Made by a program: the position numbers and the translations under genes. A stretch of 64,000 bases of DNA from Apostichopus japonicus (lineage: Eukaryota > Echinodermata > Holothuroidea > Aspidochirotida > Stichopodidae), in NCBI RefSeq assembly GCF_037975245.1, contig NC_092583.1:3154764-3218763 (forward strand), read 5' to 3'. This document shows, one piece after another, positions 60,110 to 64,000 of this stretch (the first letter of the stretch is position 1; each line of letters opens with the position of its first letter). The notes below the pieces were generated by a model. The model worked only from the letters and a program-made list of their open reading frames with translations. It did no database searches and had not been told where the DNA came from.

Positions 60110-63100
60110 AATATAATTTACCGATAATTATGTTCTCTGAAAGTTCTAAGTGAACTGTTTATAAATATTTGGATACTGATATGAAATTTACATTGAACAT
60201 GCATCAAATTTTACTGGAACAGTATTGCCTGATGTAATAACAATCACCTTCGATCGAATATTACAATCTCTCATCCTTTGGCGTTCCATATCGGTAAAAA
60301 CATAATCACTATATGTTGTGCTCGATCACTGTTGGACTGATTGCGTCGGTCTGTTGTACTGCTGACCTCGTCAAATATTTGACCTTTGTTTGTCCTCCAT
60401 ATTGAAAAGCGAGAGAAGTATCGGAAGAGGGAATTGTACCTGCAAGTCTTGGACGATATTTCATGCTTCAGCATATTATGCGGACACTATTCACTGTTTT
60501 AGCACGCTAGATGGAAAGTTCATATATTATAACGCAAGTGAATCGGGACGAGGAGCCTTTAAATAATTTCTCAAATACAGAAACAAGTAAGGACAGAAAA
60601 TAAATTAGGATAACTTAATGTTATTCGTAATTTTTGTGTACATAGGCCCGTTGTAACACTAACTGGTGCATATAATTCGTAATGGTAACCGTAAGTCGTT
60701 CAGTGCTAAGTTAGTGATACCGCTGTGTGTGTAACTGTTGTTTAATACTCAACACAGTACATGGGTATAAAGTCAGTGCAGTGCTTGTAAGTGATAGAAT
60801 TAGTATTTTTAATAACACAGGCAGAACCATGTTGGTCAAGGAATATTGCTCAGTACATATTTAGTGATTGTTAACTAACATTTAAAACTAGGCCTGCACA
60901 GTAGGATGTCAGTGAGCATGTTATCGTCAAGTACTGTATGTGTTGGTAAGGAATCATCATGCGTGCTACAACACCAATGGCCTAAAACTGTCCTTTAAAC
61001 AGAATAACATCGTGGATGTATTCACCTTTGGCAAAATTGATCCCAAACCTTTCTCATGTAATGCAGTCTAGATGTAGCCCAAGGATCATGTCGCTGTTAT
61101 TCTCTTGATATTTATTCAAAAGAAGGAAGTGTTGAACTTCACCAAGGATGTTCATCAACAACTCCTAGCTCTTTGGTATTCTGAAAGAGCCTACTTGATT
61201 GCATATTCAGTCTTATTTTGTTATCTTTTCAAATATGCTAGCCTAAATTGTATGCAGTGATTAATGTAAGAACCTATGTTTAAATTAGCCCTAGGAATAA
61301 TTGCTAAAAAGCAAACTTGATAAGAGAATGAATAGGAACATGTTCTTTATTCCTATGACAGATATTTTTAAAATAATTCTCACTTGAGAAACCAAAGTCA
61401 AGACATTACCACTGTGCTGTGTGTAAAATACACTGTAAAATTCTTATGCCTCCACCACAACTTATAATGCAAAAGGATTGCTTACTGTAGTTTGTTATAT
61501 GATTAGCATAAGAAAATATGTTCTCGGAGGTAACTTGAAAGATGTACCAGTGTTTAAAATTGCTGTAGATCTTATGAACTATTAATCTGAAGAAACTAAC
61601 AACCATATCATTGGTAAACTGGGAAGACCTCATTTTTTTAATTAGTTATTGAACTACATTTGGATCAACTAAGATTGAATTTGTGTCAAGAATGTTAAGG
61701 ACATAAATTTGTTGAGCAAACAATAACGGAATGAGGTGACACTGAAGGAAGTTGTTGTAGACCGTAAACATGAACTTCGAGTGGAAGTGCCAACATTGTT
61801 GCAATGATGAGAATTATCATAGGAAGTGAAACAATGAGCTGGGACCCTTCAATAAAAAAGGAAACTTCTATTTAATGTCGTAATAAGTCAAAAATGCCAT
61901 CCAACAAACATTGTCAAAGCTTAAATAACAGTAGGTGATTATAACTTTATATAACAACAATATATATTGCAGCAGTTACTTGAAAGTGAAATGTTTGGAT
62001 GTTCCATTGCAAGTATCTCCACGGAATATGCAAGGGCCCTAAACATGCAAGTAATTGTTTCTGTCTAAAGAGCCACCAAGTCCCTTACAGTATGGTTTTC
62101 ATAATATTAACCTTAAAACTATGCTGAAATTGTGCCTGGAACTTATGACAAATGGTCCAGAGATTCCTGGGAAAAAGAATAAACTGTAGGTTCAATGCCA
62201 TTCTATAATGCTTAGTATAGTAGCAAAGGTTTCTAGTACCCTCACAAATTTGCATAACTTTCAAATTCAGTGATAATATCACACAGGTGTTTGATAACGT
62301 GATGTCATCTCATTTTGCACTTTTTTCTTTCTTCGGACAGGGAATAATTTATTCGGTATTGCATGCTATGCAATATGGGTAAATTTACCATTTAAAGTAC
62401 TGTAGATCTATACAAACGCAAAGATGTAGAGCAGTTTGTTTTTTGTATTCAGGAGGAACCATAACAGTTTACACGTTAGACAAAGTGCAGATCCTACAGA
62501 GCTGCTTCACAAAATTTAAAGACTGAATCATTTCCTTTGGTAATTAATTGGCTTTGTCAACTAACTGGTACATACTGTAAAATAATCTACACTGCATGTT
62601 GAGTATGTGTGTGCACAAGGTATAGACCTAATGTTAAGCCATAACTACTGTAGATATATATGTCTTAAGCTCAAAGCACTAATGTTCAATGTATTATGTT
62701 TTGGCCAGGGACCAATTTATCTGGTATCCCATTTCAAAATACATTGCAAAATGAGCAAATTGCTATACAAGTGGAAAGATGTTTACATAGCAGTTTTTGT
62801 ACATAGACAAGGTAGTCTTTTGTAACTAAATGTTCAGAGCCTAGATGCAACTTTGAACTTAGCACTGAATTATTCCCTGATTGGCAGTCGTGTCAGAGAC
62901 TTGAATCACAACAACTTAAATGATGGCATCTCTAAGTCAAACATCAATTTGAACAGTTTCAGCACAGTTAGGAATCTGTTAGCGGAGGTACTGTACTATG
63001 TAGTAAAATTCTTAGTGATTTATGACACTTTTGAGTCTTGCTGTGTCTTTTGGCTTGGGATTGAAAAAGAGCTTTTGCACATATATGACCAAAGTTGATT

Positions 63101-63220
63101 CATCTCTGTGGATAATTTACATTACGGTACATGAAAATGGAAACGCAACAGCAAAATGATGAAAAAGGATGTGCGTTCTCTTTCTGTGAAACACTGATAT
63201 TGAAGCGATGATATGGATAT
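60110..63220. other. Unique AT-rich DNA, no gene seen
   Basis: It lacks the poly-G runs and inverted-repeat elements common elsewhere in the window. TACTGTA and CTGTAGAT strings recur. The composition would suit a long 3' UTR or intron, but no coding exon was found on either strand. Confidence 0.4.
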
Positions 63221-63227
63221 ACAGAAC

Positions 63228-63535
63228 GGGTGGACAATTGGCTAAGGTGCCGTACTAGTGATCCAAGGTTTTGCTGGTTGGATTCCTGCCTAGTTCATTA
63301 CATTGTAATGATGATGCTTTATCTCAATTGCCTCTCTCCACCCAGAGGTTCAATGGGGTACCTGTGAGGTAACTGTCATTGGGCGCAGTATTTAACTACA
63401 ACCGCCTGGAGGGATTGTCTCTGGGACAGGTTATCATTGACCAGGAGTACTGTAATTTAACATATGTAAAGTGCTTTGAGACCAATCGCTTGTGTAGAGC
63501 GCTATATCAATCGAATGTTATTACTATAATTATTT
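63228..63535 (+). mobile_element. tRNA-headed SINE with Deu-like 3' domain
   Basis: The head shows a decayed A box (TTGGCTAAGGTGCC) and B box (GGTTGGATTCC, 63,276-63,286). The 3' part reads GTAAAGTGCTTTGAGACC (63,466-63,483), then AGAGCGCTATATCAATCGAA (63,496-63,515). This GTAAAGCGCTTTGAG...GCGCTATATAAAT pattern is the hallmark of the Deu-type SINE domain, known from many deuterostomes and other animals. It ends in an ATTATTACTATAATTATT tail. Confidence 0.8.
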
Positions 63536-64000
63536 CATTTTTTTGAATTTATCGAGATATGATTTCCATGATATGATACTTACCCAGCGAATGAGATTCG
63601 ACCTAGTTTAGAGGTTGTACTGTATGTACTACAGTACTTGTCATCGCTTCTGTAAGAGAAATAAACTAACATTACGTCGGTTTAGGTTTAGACTGTCGGC
63701 TCCAACCAATGCAGAAAATGCAGAAATATTTCCGTTCTGACCCAATCTCTCAAGTTCAGTAGTTTTATCTCCCTGCCTCTTTGTCTCCAAACCAACCAAG
63801 TCTCCACAAGATGGGGTTTACTTTACACATCACAGCAGTGGCCTTACTGTACCCTGTCATCAGTATGTGTAATAAAGCTTCATGGATATTGATTGCATGT
63901 AGTTTGCATGTTTCAATAAATCATTGTAATTCTAGCTCACCTTCAGACCTGCGGTGTCTGTTTCTTTGTCAAAGTACTGTAAATCAAACATGAGAGTGGA

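Overview
The window reads as animal nuclear DNA. It is AT-rich and intron-bearing, dense in microsatellites, poly-G tracts, MITEs and tRNA-derived SINEs, and has only a few short coding exons. An ependymin-related gene, a Ly6/uPAR (three-finger) gene, a Penelope-like retroelement, Deu-like SINE tails and a THAP-bearing TTAA transposon together suggest a marine invertebrate deuterostome, most likely an echinoderm. The species assignment is inference.

Layout. 0.5-1.3 kb: a hAT-type MITE with a nested repeat. 1.3-6.6 kb: small duplications, low-complexity DNA and no gene. 6.7-10.3 kb: an ependymin-related gene on the minus strand. Its three coding exons have matching splice phases, and a probable 5' UTR exon lies upstream. 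A satellite of about 155-160 bp period fills its first coding intron. 11.1-16.3 kb: a MITE copy, a decayed LINE 3' end, a Kolobok-like element with a THAP remnant, and another hAT MITE. 17.4 kb: a tRNA-derived SINE. 19.4-21.1 kb: three exons of a minus-strand Ly6/uPAR gene, all joined by phase-1 introns. A signal-peptide exon with a perfect phase-1 donor lies on the same strand at 48.7 kb and is a candidate first exon. 21.9-31 kb: microsatellites, a GTCC tetranucleotide array and no gene. 32.1-34.2 kb: a nested composite of inverted repeats and a hAT MITE. 35.15-36.08 kb: a long degenerate trinucleotide array. 37.0-38.4 kb: two more inverted-repeat elements. 38.4-44.9 kb: nothing recognised. 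45.0-47.15 kb: a 5'-truncated Penelope-like element with an open reverse transcriptase/GIY-YIG frame and, in its 3' region, a hammerhead ribozyme. 49.8-60.1 kb: two copies of one SINE family, two hAT MITEs and one possible orphan exon. 60.1-64 kb: mostly unique AT-rich DNA with one Deu-like SINE.

The two host genes are both predicted secreted or surface proteins. Nothing in the sequence shows that they act together. All exon models come from splice signals, phase and family motifs; none is backed by transcripts here.
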